Positions 50,397-59,024 of a stretch of DNA of 64,000 nt are shown here, in pieces (position 1 is the stretch's first letter; each line of letters starts with the position of its first letter). The position numbers were made by a program, and so were the translations under genes. This DNA is from Clostridium sp. chh4-2 (GTDB taxonomy: Bacteria > Bacillota > Clostridia > Lachnospirales > Lachnospiraceae). Where the stretch lies: the NCBI RefSeq assembly GCF_002899675.1, contig NZ_PKUU01000014.1:62001-126000 (forward strand), written 5' to 3'. Under the pieces are notes generated by a model. It did no database searches. It was not told the DNA's origin and worked only from the letters and a program-made list of their open reading frames with translations.

Positions 50397-51773
50397 TTAC
50401 AACAAGAAACAGGCAGTTAAAAACGTACAGGCAAAGCCTATCATAACCGGCAGCAGATTTTTTCGCGCCAGGTCAAGGGGATTGACATTGCAGATGGCTG
50501 CTACCGGAATCAGCCCCCAGGGAACGATGGTTCCGCCGCCGACAAAGATGGCTGTGATCTGCCCTAAAGCGGCTAAAACCGGAACGGAAACGCCCATGGC
50601 CGAACCAAAGGTGTGAGCCAGGGAACCGGTCAGCGGAAGCCCTGAGAAGCCGGAGCCGTCAAGCCCTGTAAGACCGCCTACAATCATTTGTATGAAGGCA
50701 GTCATATATTTATTTAACGGAGCGTTGTTGGCAAGCCAAATTGCCCAGTCATTCATAATGCCGGTTTTAAACTGTCCGCCCATAATGGTTGAGATGCCTT
50801 CCCCTCCTAAAAAGAAGAAAGCGCCGATGACAATAACTGGCGCGAAGATGCGGATTGCGAAGAGAAATCCATCCGTAACATAATCCGTAACTTTTTCCAG
50901 CGCCTGTTTGCGGAATGCCAAAATCGCCCCCACACACATTAAGAGAACGGCGGTTCCGGATACAATGCTGGTGGCGTCTCCACCCTTTAAGTCCAGAAGC
51001 AGCATAAAAATGATATCGGCTATAAATGCGGCCGGCGTGAGAACTGCCAAAATGACGGCGGCTTTCGGCACAGGCGCATGGCGTTTTACTTCATTTCCTG
51101 AAAGCGCCACTACATCCGGGCGTTCAGCCATGGATTTCTGGTTCAGAAAAAAAGCAGAAGCCACAGTAGCGGCTCCCATGACAATGAAAAGCGGTCTTCC
51201 TTCAGAAAGAATGCTGCTGGTCGTGATGCCGGCAGCTCCGGCGGAAACAGCCGGCGCACCCTGAATGACAAAATCATAGCTGAGCGCAATTCCATGGCCG
51301 AATAAGTTCATGGCCATGGCGGCGGCCAAAGGTTTTAATCCGGCCTTTACGGCAAACGGCAGCATAATTGCTCCCACCAATGCGACTGATGGGGAAGGCC
51401 ACAGAAAAAGGGAAAACAGCAGCATGGTGATTCCGAGAATCCACCAGGTCACAGATGGAGTGCTCATGATTTTTGACATGGGCCTCATTAACAGATAGTC
51501 GCTTCCCAGATCGGCAAGGCATTTCGAAAGCGCGGTCACCAAAGCGATGGTGGCGATAATCTCCATGAATTGAATTGCGGCATAGAGAATGGAATTAAAC
51601 ACCACCTGAATGGCTCCGGTGACGCTTCCGAGCCCGACTAATCCTAATAAAAAAAGAAAAGCGATGCAGACTAAAGGCGTATCTTTTCGGCAGATCATAA
51701 CAGCTAATATAACGATAACGCCAACGAGATAGATATAGTGAAGTGGGGTTAGCACAGTTGCGGTTTCAAGCAT
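50397..51773 (-). CDS. Predicted secondary transporter of the ion transporter superfamily
   Basis: This 458-residue membrane protein has about twelve helices with two inverted repeats, each holding a helix break. Candidate conserved segments are FLWPSPSVALVGAIMLPFAV, HGIALSYDFVIQGAP and GLTGLDGSGFSGLPLTGSLA. The plan resembles GntP/DcuC/CitM-like ion transporters, which exchange organic acids with cations, but I cannot choose a family. The start at 51773 (MLETATVLTPLHY) has CAGGAG upstream; longer readings lack this. It lies upstream of asnB and may be co-transcribed. Confidence 0.7.
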   Translation of the reverse strand: MLETATVLTPLHYIYLVGVIVILAVMICRKDTPLVCIAFLFLLGLVGLGSVTGAIQVVFNSILYAAIQFMEIIATIALVTALSKCLADLGSDYLLMRPMSKIMSTPSVTWWILGITMLLFSLFLWPSPSVALVGAIMLPFAVKAGLKPLAAAMAMNLFGHGIALSYDFVIQGAPAVSAGAAGITTSSILSEGRPLFIVMGAATVASAFFLNQKSMAERPDVVALSGNEVKRHAPVPKAAVILAVLTPAAFIADIIFMLLLDLKGGDATSIVSGTAVLLMCVGAILAFRKQALEKVTDYVTDGFLFAIRIFAPVIVIGAFFFLGGEGISTIMGGQFKTGIMNDWAIWLANNAPLNKYMTAFIQMIVGGLTGLDGSGFSGLPLTGSLAHTFGSAMGVSVPVLAALGQITAIFVGGGTIVPWGLIPVAAICNVNPLDLARKNLLPVMIGFACTFLTACFLL

Positions 51774-51956
51774 GGCGGTCACTCCTGTTTGGAAAGAATA
51801 TAATTTATATATATGACATGGTCCGGACTTTGCGTGTAAAAATAACGGTATTTTTTGCGAAAAATGCCAGCAGTGTTGCATATATCACAGAAAAAAAGAG
51901 ATGACTATGATAAGATAGCAATAAGAAAAATGGAGTAGCAGAAAGGGGAATGTCTG

Positions 51957-52379
51957 ATGTATGCAAGTTTTGATGATTCATTAATTACGGGGAATAAGAT
52001 GATAGATTCCCAGCATAAAGAGCTGATTGAGAGGATTAATAATCTGCTGATAAAGGCGGAGAACAAGCCGGATAAAGTGGATTCCATCAAGATGCTGGAC
52101 CATTTGGCGGAATATACGGAGTTTCATTTTAAGGAGGAAGAGAACCTTCAGAAGGAAATCGGATATCCCGGAATGGCAGAACATTTAAAGAAGCATGAGG
52201 AGCTGCGCCAGTCGGTACAGGAGCTTTACGATATGCTGGAAGAGCAGGAAGGCCCTACGGATGCATTTGTAGAGCAGGTGAAAAAGAAGGTTTTGGAGTG
52301 GCTGCTCAGCCATATCCAGGGATTTGACCGTTCCGTAGCGGAGTATAAATATATGCGGGATAATAATGACCGATTGTAG
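51957..52379 (+). CDS. Bacteriohemerythrin
   Basis: This 140-residue four-helix protein carries the full diiron ligand set: His20, His57 and Glu61 (HFKEEE), His76 and His80 (HLKKH), and His119 with Asp124 (HIQGFD). Such proteins bind oxygen reversibly and buffer or sense it, or protect oxygen-labile enzymes. AAAGGGG precedes the ATG. It is transcribed alone and is divergent from the transporter gene. Confidence 0.94.
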   Translation: MYASFDDSLITGNKMIDSQHKELIERINNLLIKAENKPDKVDSIKMLDHLAEYTEFHFKEEENLQKEIGYPGMAEHLKKHEELRQSVQELYDMLEEQEGPTDAFVEQVKKKVLEWLLSHIQGFDRSVAEYKYMRDNNDRL

Positions 52380-52398
52380 ATTTCATGATATTATGGCG

Positions 52399-52438
52399 GA
52401 AGAGGGAGCTGGCAAGAAAAAGTGCCGGCTTCCTCTTC
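52399..52438 (+). terminator. Hairpin after the hemerythrin gene
   Basis: GAAGAGGGAGCTGGCA pairs with TGCCGGCTTCCTCTTC around AGAAAAAG. The T run is weak. From 52440 to 52619 I see only a GC-rich stretch and a TATAAT-like sequence at 52564-52569 for the next gene. Confidence 0.6.
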
Positions 52439-52619
52439 TCGGCTTCTCCGTTGCTGTTTATATTCCCGGCGGCCGCTGCCGCCAGGGCTGTGAACGGTAA
52501 CGCTTATCCTTCACCAAATAAATAAATCTCCTCCATTTGTTGAATCTGCCCAGAAAAGAGAATATAATAGAAGTGAAAGTAACTATATTATACAAATGGT
52601 GGTAAGAGGAGGGGATTTC

Positions 52620-54704
52620 ATGAATGTTATGTATGTCGTAGCAACTGGTTCATTAGCCGCTCTGATCTACGCTGCCTGCATGTTTATAAAGGTGAAACAT
52701 CAGCCAGAAGGCAACGCTGAGATGATCAAAATCTCCACTGCGGTGAGAAAGGGGGCCGGAGCCTATTTGAGGCGGCAGTATCTGGGCGTGGGTATTTTCT
52801 TTGCCGTGGTATTTGTGATACTGCTGTGTATGGCTGCCGGCGGGTTTTTAAGCTTTTTTACGCCCTTTGCCTTTTTGACAGGTGGATTTTTCTCAGGACT
52901 GTCAGGCTTTATAGGGATGAAAACGGCCACCATGGCCAACTGCCGTACCGCGGAAGGGGCGTCCCACAGCCTGAACCGGGGGCTTAAAGTGGCGTTTTCG
53001 GCCGGATCTGTGATGGGATTTACTGTGGTCGGGCTGGGGCTTTTAGACCTGACTATCTGGTATTTTATTCTGAATACGGTATTTCGCGCGCTGCCGGAAG
53101 CGGACCGGATCGCACAGATCACGGCCAATATGCTGACCTTTGGCATGGGCGCGTCCAGCATGGCTTTATTCGCCCGTGTGGGCGGAGGTATCTTTACCAA
53201 GGCGGCCGACGTTGGCGCCGACTTAGTGGGGAAAGTGGAAGCCGGAATCCCGGAAGATGATCCCCGTAATCCGGCAGTTATTGCGGATAATGTGGGGGAT
53301 AACGTAGGGGATGTGGCCGGAATGGGAGCCGATCTTTATGAGTCCTATGTGGGTTCCATCGTATCCACGTCCGCTTTGGCGGTAGCGGCCGGATTTGGAG
53401 TGAAGGGAGTTGCGGTTCCCATGATGCTGGCGGCCTTCGGCGTGATCGCATCCATGGTTGGAACCTTATTTGTAAAAACGAAGGAAGACGCTTCCCAGAA
53501 AAGCCTGTTAAAGGCGCTTCGTCTGGGCACTCATATCAGTGCAGCTTTGATTGTGGCAGGGGCGTATGTGGTCATCCATTTTCTCCTTCCGGGAAACAGA
53601 GGAATTTATATCGCTGTGCTTTCCGGTCTGGCGGCCGGGGTGGCGATCGGCGAAGTGACGGAGTATTTTACGTCGGCTTCTTACCGTCCGACTAAAAAGC
53701 TGGCCGATTCCAGCAGAACCGGGGCGGCGACTGTGATTATCAGCGGACTTTCCCTCGGAATGCTTTCCACGGTGGTTCCTGTTATTATTGTAGGCGCTTC
53801 GGTACTGATCAGTTATTATTGTTCAGGAGGAGCCGGGAATTTTAATATCGGGCTTTACGGGGTGGGAGTTTCCGCAGTAGGAATGCTCTCCACGCTGGGA
53901 ATCACCCTGGCTACGGATGCATACGGTCCCATTGCGGACAATGCGGGAGGAATTGCTGAGATGACCCACATGTCCCCGGAGGTTAGAAACAGAACGGATG
54001 CCCTGGATTCGCTGGGCAATACCACTGCTGCCACAGGAAAAGGCTTTGCCATCGGTTCTGCTGCTCTGACGGCTTTGGCTTTGATTGCCTCCTATATTGA
54101 TAAGGTAAAACAGCTGAGCCCTGGGATAACACTGGATCTGTCCATCACCAATCCCACGGTTCTGATCGGTTTGCTGATCGGCGGAATGCTGCCGTTTCTC
54201 TTTGCTTCCCTTACCATGGAAGCGGTGGGAAAAGCGGCCCAGTCCATTGTACTGGAAGTGCGCCGGCAGTTTAAGGAGATTACAGGCCTGATGGACGGAA
54301 AAGCCGAACCGGACTATGCGTCCTGTGTGGATATGTGCACGAAATCAGCCCAGAAGCTGATGCTGGCTCCGGCTCTGATCGCAGTCATCGTGCCCGTGGT
54401 GGTGGGGCTGCTGTTGGGAGTCAACGGCGTGGCCGGGCTTTTGGCCGGCAATACGGTGACCGGTTTTGTGCTGGCTGTCATGATGGCCAATGCGGGCGGC
54501 GCATGGGATAATGCGAAAAAATACATTGAAAGCGGCGAATTAGGCGGAAAAGGCAGCGATGAACATAAAGCAGCGGTGGTGGGAGATACGGTTGGCGATC
54601 CGTTTAAGGATACGTCGGGCCCGTCCATCAATATCCTGATTAAACTGACTTCCATGGTATCCATTGTATTTGCCGGACTGATTGTGGCGGTTCATCTGCT
54701 GTAA
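52620..54704 (+). CDS. hppA: Membrane-bound ion-translocating pyrophosphatase
   Basis: This 694-residue protein has about sixteen helices and the pyrophosphate-binding signature of the family: ADVGADLVGKVEAGIPEDDP, DNVGDNVGDVAGMGADLYE and the late KAAVVGDTVGDPFKDTSGP block. The segment LGNTTAATGKGFAIGSAAL has Ala at the position where potassium-independent enzymes have Lys, so it should be of the potassium-stimulated type. It pumps protons or sodium ions at the expense of pyrophosphate. GGAGGGG precedes the ATG at 52620. It is monocistronic with its own terminator. Confidence 0.97.
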   Translation: MNVMYVVATGSLAALIYAACMFIKVKHQPEGNAEMIKISTAVRKGAGAYLRRQYLGVGIFFAVVFVILLCMAAGGFLSFFTPFAFLTGGFFSGLSGFIGMKTATMANCRTAEGASHSLNRGLKVAFSAGSVMGFTVVGLGLLDLTIWYFILNTVFRALPEADRIAQITANMLTFGMGASSMALFARVGGGIFTKAADVGADLVGKVEAGIPEDDPRNPAVIADNVGDNVGDVAGMGADLYESYVGSIVSTSALAVAAGFGVKGVAVPMMLAAFGVIASMVGTLFVKTKEDASQKSLLKALRLGTHISAALIVAGAYVVIHFLLPGNRGIYIAVLSGLAAGVAIGEVTEYFTSASYRPTKKLADSSRTGAATVIISGLSLGMLSTVVPVIIVGASVLISYYCSGGAGNFNIGLYGVGVSAVGMLSTLGITLATDAYGPIADNAGGIAEMTHMSPEVRNRTDALDSLGNTTAATGKGFAIGSAALTALALIASYIDKVKQLSPGITLDLSITNPTVLIGLLIGGMLPFLFASLTMEAVGKAAQSIVLEVRRQFKEITGLMDGKAEPDYASCVDMCTKSAQKLMLAPALIAVIVPVVVGLLLGVNGVAGLLAGNTVTGFVLAVMMANAGGAWDNAKKYIESGELGGKGSDEHKAAVVGDTVGDPFKDTSGPSINILIKLTSMVSIVFAGLIVAVHLL

Positions 54705-54741
54705 GGACGTGCAGCGGGAAGCGGTGATTGATAAATAAGGC

Positions 54742-54790
54742 GATGCCGGTTTTGGGAAACTGTGTCTGCGTTTCCTAAAACCGGCATTTA
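54742..54790 (+). terminator. Rho-independent terminator
   Basis: GATGCCGGTTTTGGGAAAC pairs with GTTTCCTAAAACCGGCATT and is followed by TA. It ends hppA. Confidence 0.72.
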
Positions 54791-54874
54791 TGAGTGTAAT
54801 TGCGGCAATCGTATGCGATAAAGAAGTGAGACGGATAATTGACGATAACGATGAGAAATAGATGAGAGGACAGC

Positions 54875-55687
54875 ATGTACGAAGTGAAAATAAAGGATCT
54901 GGATTTAAACCAGATTATGAGTTCCGGCCAGTGTTTCCGGATGAGAAAATCGGATGATGGGATTTTTTCGGTTCCTGTGTCTGATAAATATGTGGAAATC
55001 GAGCAAAAGGGAGAATTGTTTGCCTTTTCCTGCAGCCGGGAAGAATTTGAAGCGGTCTGGTATCCTTATCTGGATCTTCAGACCGATTACGGGAAAATAA
55101 AAGCCGGAGTGGATAAAAAGGATGAATACCTGATGAGAGCGGTGGAATACGGTTCTGGTATCCGCATTCTGCGGCAGGATCTTTGGGAGATGATCATCAC
55201 CTTTCTGATCTCCCAAAACAACAATGTATCCAGGATCAGAAACAGTATAGAAGTTTTGTGCGGCCGGCTGGGAAAGAGATGCATTTCAGACGGAGGTGCC
55301 GAATATTATGCATTTCCGGAACCGGAAGCGGTTTTGGAAGCGGGCATGGAAGGGCTGAGCACCATGGGGCTTGGATACCGGGATAAATATATCCTGAAGA
55401 TGGCGCAGACCGTATCGGAAGGAACCCTGGATCTGGCTGCTTTGAGGACGGCGGGCTATGAGGAAGCCCATCAGACGCTGACCGCCCAGTTCGGAATCGG
55501 TAAAAAGGTGGCGGACTGCATCTGCCTGTTCGGCCTTCATCATGTGGATGCATTTCCGGTGGATACCCATATAAAGAAGATTCTGGACCGCAGTTATCCG
55601 GACGGCTTCCCCTATGAAAGGTACCGGGGCGTTTTGGGAATTATTCAGCAGTATCTGTTTTATTATGATTTGGAAGGAAAAATGTGA
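54875..55687 (+). CDS. ogg: OGG1-type 8-oxoguanine DNA glycosylase
   Basis: This 270-residue base-excision enzyme of the HhH-GPD superfamily has the OGG1 N-terminal domain (IMSSGQCFRMRKSDDG) and the catalytic block FGIGKKVADCICLFGLHHVD, with Lys211 as Schiff-base nucleophile and Asp230 in FPVDTHIKK. The 19-residue gap between them equals that in human OGG1. It removes oxidised guanine from DNA. It lies 33 bases before the OLD-family gene and may share its transcript. Confidence 0.93.
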   Translation: MYEVKIKDLDLNQIMSSGQCFRMRKSDDGIFSVPVSDKYVEIEQKGELFAFSCSREEFEAVWYPYLDLQTDYGKIKAGVDKKDEYLMRAVEYGSGIRILRQDLWEMIITFLISQNNNVSRIRNSIEVLCGRLGKRCISDGGAEYYAFPEPEAVLEAGMEGLSTMGLGYRDKYILKMAQTVSEGTLDLAALRTAGYEEAHQTLTAQFGIGKKVADCICLFGLHHVDAFPVDTHIKKILDRSYPDGFPYERYRGVLGIIQQYLFYYDLEGKM

Positions 55688-55719
55688 TATACTGTTAGAA
55701 AAAAGTGAAGGAGTAGCCT

Positions 55720-57582
55720 ATGCGCCTGGCAGACTTACATATCAAGAATTTTAATACCATACGGGATATGAAGATTACGGATATTGAAGACGCGCTGATT
55801 CTGGTCGGAAAGAATAATACCGGAAAAACAGCTGTGTTAAATGCGGTGCGCGCGCTGTCCGGAGATTATGAGATTACAATTGATGACTTTAATGAAAAAC
55901 TGCAGAATATAGAGATCGAGGCCCGTTTGGAGATTCTGGACGAGGATCTTGACATGCTCCATAAAAATGGCGTGGTGAGCCAGTATAAACGCTTTGACGC
56001 CTGGAAACGGGATTTTTTAAAAAAGCTGCCTTCGTTCCGGGATCACATGCTGGAATTCAAATATGTGGTAAACCAGCAGGGAACTATCCGCTATTTCGAC
56101 GGATTCCAAAAGAACAACCGGTATGTGGCTGAGGTATTTCCAAAGATTTATTTTATCGATACCCAAAGAGAGGTAAGGCAGCTGCAGGAAGACCTTCTGA
56201 TGTTTCAGGAGGATGAACTTTTAAAGCAGATGCGTTCCAACCGGTGTATCTTTACCGCGAATAAAAGATGCAACCATTGTTTTCAGTGCATCGGCTTAAT
56301 CAACCAGAAAAAACCGGAGGAGCTCAATGCGTTTGAGACGGCAAGGCTTTTGGAATATAAGCTGTACCAGCTGAATCTGGATGATTTTGCCAGACGGGTG
56401 AACCGGAATTTCCATAAAAACGGCGGGTTTGAAGAGATCCAGTATCTGATGGACTGCGATATTGACCGCTTTTTTAAGGTTCAGGCCATTTCCTATAACA
56501 AGGAGCGGATGTCCGGCGGAACCGTGGAAAATATGAGCAAGGGCATGAAAAGCATCTATATGCTGTCGCTTTTGGAAACTTATATCGAAGAGGGCAACCG
56601 AACGCCCAGCATTATTATGGTGGAAGATCCGGAGATATTTCTCCATCCGCAGCTTCAGAAGATGTCCGGAGAGATTTTATACCGTCTTTCCAAGTTAAAC
56701 CAGGTGATATTCACCACCTATTCGCCTAATTTCCTGTTCAACTTTAACACAAAACAGATTCGTCAGGTGGTTTTGGACCAGGAATATTATGCGGTGGTGA
56801 AGGAAAAGAGCAGCATTGACGCCATATTGGACGATCTGGGCTATGCGGCCAATGATTTTATGAACGTCAGCTTTGTATTCATTGTGGAGGGCAGGCAGGA
56901 TAAAAGCCGTCTTCCCCTTCTGCTGGAAAAATACTACTCGGAGATCTACGACGAGGAAGGGCATCTGGCCCGGGTTTCCATCATAACGACAAACAGCTGT
57001 ACCAATATTAAAACGTATGCCAATTTAAAATACATGAATCAGGTGTCCTTCCGCGACCAGTTTTTGATGATACGGGACGGAGACGGAAAAGACCCGGAGG
57101 TTTTGGCAAAGCAGCTGTGTAAATATTATGACGACCGCAATTTAGAGGATGTGGATAAACTTCCCAAGGTTACGAGAAGAAATGTTTTGATCCTGAAATA
57201 CTATTCCTTTGAAAATTATTTCCTGAATCCGTCGGTGATGGCAAAACTTGGAATCGTGAAGGATGAGGAGGAGTTTTACCGCATTTTATTCGGGAAATGG
57301 AAGGAGTATCTGTACCGGATGAAGAGCGGTCAGCATCTCGTACAGGTTCTTGGAAAAGGGCTTAATAGCATAGAAGATCTGAAAGACCATATGGAAGAGT
57401 TCCTGATTTATATGAGGGGACATAATTTATATGACATTTTTTACGGCCCCTATAAGGACCGGGAAAATGAAATTCTGAAACAATATATCGATCTGGCTCC
57501 GCGGGAGGATTTTGCGGATATTCTGGATGCGGTTGACCGTTTCGTATATTTTGACAACAGGAAGAAGAACCAGGATTTATGA
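55720..57582 (+). CDS. OLD-family ATPase/TOPRIM nuclease with a four-cysteine insertion
   Basis: This 620-residue protein combines an ABC-type ATPase and a TOPRIM nuclease. Walker A is GKNNTGKTA (30-38). A cysteine cluster (Cys176, Cys184, Cys187, Cys190) probably binds zinc. An ABC signature lies near GGTVENMSKGMKS, and Walker B is IIMVEDPEIFLHP. The TOPRIM part has Glu390 (VEGRQDKSR) and Asp453/Asp455 (RDGDGKD). The plan matches OLD nucleases such as the GajA type, which act on DNA and are often in phage defence. The C-terminal 150 residues are not recognised. The ATGA overlap with the next gene shows coupling. AAGGAG precedes the ATG. Confidence 0.88.
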   Translation: MRLADLHIKNFNTIRDMKITDIEDALILVGKNNTGKTAVLNAVRALSGDYEITIDDFNEKLQNIEIEARLEILDEDLDMLHKNGVVSQYKRFDAWKRDFLKKLPSFRDHMLEFKYVVNQQGTIRYFDGFQKNNRYVAEVFPKIYFIDTQREVRQLQEDLLMFQEDELLKQMRSNRCIFTANKRCNHCFQCIGLINQKKPEELNAFETARLLEYKLYQLNLDDFARRVNRNFHKNGGFEEIQYLMDCDIDRFFKVQAISYNKERMSGGTVENMSKGMKSIYMLSLLETYIEEGNRTPSIIMVEDPEIFLHPQLQKMSGEILYRLSKLNQVIFTTYSPNFLFNFNTKQIRQVVLDQEYYAVVKEKSSIDAILDDLGYAANDFMNVSFVFIVEGRQDKSRLPLLLEKYYSEIYDEEGHLARVSIITTNSCTNIKTYANLKYMNQVSFRDQFLMIRDGDGKDPEVLAKQLCKYYDDRNLEDVDKLPKVTRRNVLILKYYSFENYFLNPSVMAKLGIVKDEEEFYRILFGKWKEYLYRMKSGQHLVQVLGKGLNSIEDLKDHMEEFLIYMRGHNLYDIFYGPYKDRENEILKQYIDLAPREDFADILDAVDRFVYFDNRKKNQDL

Positions 57583-58340
57583 TTATAACGCAAGAAGACA
57601 GGAATCTTTTTCACAATTCCTGTGATAAAATCATCGAAAAAGAGCGGATGCGCCAGGGAATCGGCACTTTGGGGGAAAAGACCCTCCATGCGGTGCTCAA
57701 GCATTATCTGGACCCCAGGGAAGAATATCATGAGAAGAGGTGCTGCGGTTTTGTGGCAGACATTCTGGCCGAGGGAGAGATTACGGAGATACAGACAAGA
57801 AGTTTTGATAAGCTGAGAAGGAAGCTGGATGTATTTTTGGAAAATTATGACGTGACCATAGTGTATCCGATTCCGGCTTTGAAATGGGTGATCTGGATCG
57901 ACGAAGAGACCGGAGAGGTGACCGATAAGCGGAAATCCCCCAAAAAGGGATCTTATTATCACGCTTTTTACGAACTGTATAAGATCAAGCAGTATTTAAA
58001 CCACCCCAATCTTCATCTGAGGCTGATGCTGATTAATATGGAAGAATACCGCCTGTTAAACGGCTGGAGCAGGGATAAAAAAAGAGGTTCCAGCCGGTAT
58101 GACAGGATTCCGGTGGAGCTGGAAGATGAGCTGTACATTGCATCCGCCCCGGACTACGGTTTTTTTCTGCCGGAGTCGCTGCCGGAGGAATTTACTTCTG
58201 CGGAGTATGCCAAGTCCGCCAGGCTCACCCTGCGCCAGGCACAGACCGCTTTAAACGTACTGACTTATCTGGAAACTGTGGAACGGTCCGGGAAAAGAGG
58301 GCGCAGCATACTTTACCGGGCGCGTGTTAAGGTTTCGTAA
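57579..58340 (+). CDS. PD-(D/E)XK-like protein with C-terminal winged helix, partner of the OLD protein
   Basis: This is a 253-residue soluble protein. The N-terminal 110 residues show a restriction-fold nuclease pattern: Glu33 in GEKTLHAVL, then Asp61 in FVADIL and Glu70-Ile-Gln72 in ITEIQTR, followed by a helix rich in Lys and Arg (FDKLRRKLDVFL). The last 60 residues (FTSAEYAKSARLTLRQAQTA, then LTYLETVERSGKRGRS) read as a winged helix. I do not recognise a named family. It is translated with the upstream OLD gene (ATGA). Function is inferred as a DNA-binding nuclease partner, not shown. Confidence 0.7.
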   Translation: MIITQEDRNLFHNSCDKIIEKERMRQGIGTLGEKTLHAVLKHYLDPREEYHEKRCCGFVADILAEGEITEIQTRSFDKLRRKLDVFLENYDVTIVYPIPALKWVIWIDEETGEVTDKRKSPKKGSYYHAFYELYKIKQYLNHPNLHLRLMLINMEEYRLLNGWSRDKKRGSSRYDRIPVELEDELYIASAPDYGFFLPESLPEEFTSAEYAKSARLTLRQAQTALNVLTYLETVERSGKRGRSILYRARVKVS

Positions 58341-58410
58341 AGATTATAATTTAGGCTTGCCTTTAAAAAAAGAGTTGCTATAATGATCTGTAATTGAAAG
58401 GAGCCTGAAT

Positions 58411-58920
58411 ATGATAAAAGCGGTTGTATATGAATCTCATACCGGATTTACCCGGAAGTATGCGAAAATACTGGGCAGGATGCTGGATGTACCTGCATAT
58501 ACGATAAAAGAAGCGGAGAGAAGCCTAGGATCTCAATCGGAAGTGGTCTTTTTAGGATGGATCTGCGCAGGTAAAATCATGGGATATGAACAGGCGGCCA
58601 GAAACTTTAGGATACAGGCGGTTGGCGCGGTGGGAATTTTATTCACAGAGGATAAGACGACGCAGAAATTGGCCGACGACAACCGGATCAGCCATTGCCC
58701 TGTGTTCTATCTGCCGGGCGGTTACCGCCACGACCAGCTGGGAACCGTATACCGGATGATGGCAAAGATGATTCTCAGCAGCATGATGAACAAACGGCAG
58801 AAAACAGAACGGGATGAAGTGCTGATCAGGGTGATGAGAGAGGGCGCGGATTTTGTTACGGTAGATAATCTGGAGCCAGTGATGCATTTTATTCATGCGT
58901 GCTATGAAAAAGCGGTATAG
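58411..58920 (+). CDS. Flavodoxin-domain protein
   Basis: This 169-residue protein begins with a flavodoxin-type beta-alpha unit (AVVYESHTGFTRKYAKILG), where SHTGFT is the phosphate loop for FMN, and continues with the VVFLGWICAGKIMGY strand-loop. A C-terminal helical tail of about 40 residues follows. It resembles the protoporphyrinogen-oxidase/flavodoxin-like group. It is transcribed alone, with GAAAGGAG before the ATG. Whether it transfers electrons to a specific partner is unknown. Confidence 0.82.
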   Translation: MIKAVVYESHTGFTRKYAKILGRMLDVPAYTIKEAERSLGSQSEVVFLGWICAGKIMGYEQAARNFRIQAVGAVGILFTEDKTTQKLADDNRISHCPVFYLPGGYRHDQLGTVYRMMAKMILSSMMNKRQKTERDEVLIRVMREGADFVTVDNLEPVMHFIHACYEKAV

Positions 58921-58939
58921 CAGAAAATCTTCAGAAGTA

Positions 58940-58968
58940 TTGACATTATTTAATTCTTACAGTATTAT
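58940..58968 (+). promoter_or_regulatory. Promoter of the aspartate kinase gene
   Basis: TTGACA (58940-58945) and TATTAT (58963-58968) are separated by 17 bases. The leader of about 50 bases is too short to hold a lysine riboswitch. Confidence 0.78.
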
Positions 58969-59024
58969 TTTCGATAATACGGCCCTTTAGCAGCCGCAAC
59001 GCTTACTGTGAGGAGAAAGAAGCC

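Noticed and set aside
58969..59024. Lysine riboswitch before the aspartate kinase gene
   Set aside because: The promoter at 58940-58968 leaves only about 50 leader bases, too short for the riboswitch fold.
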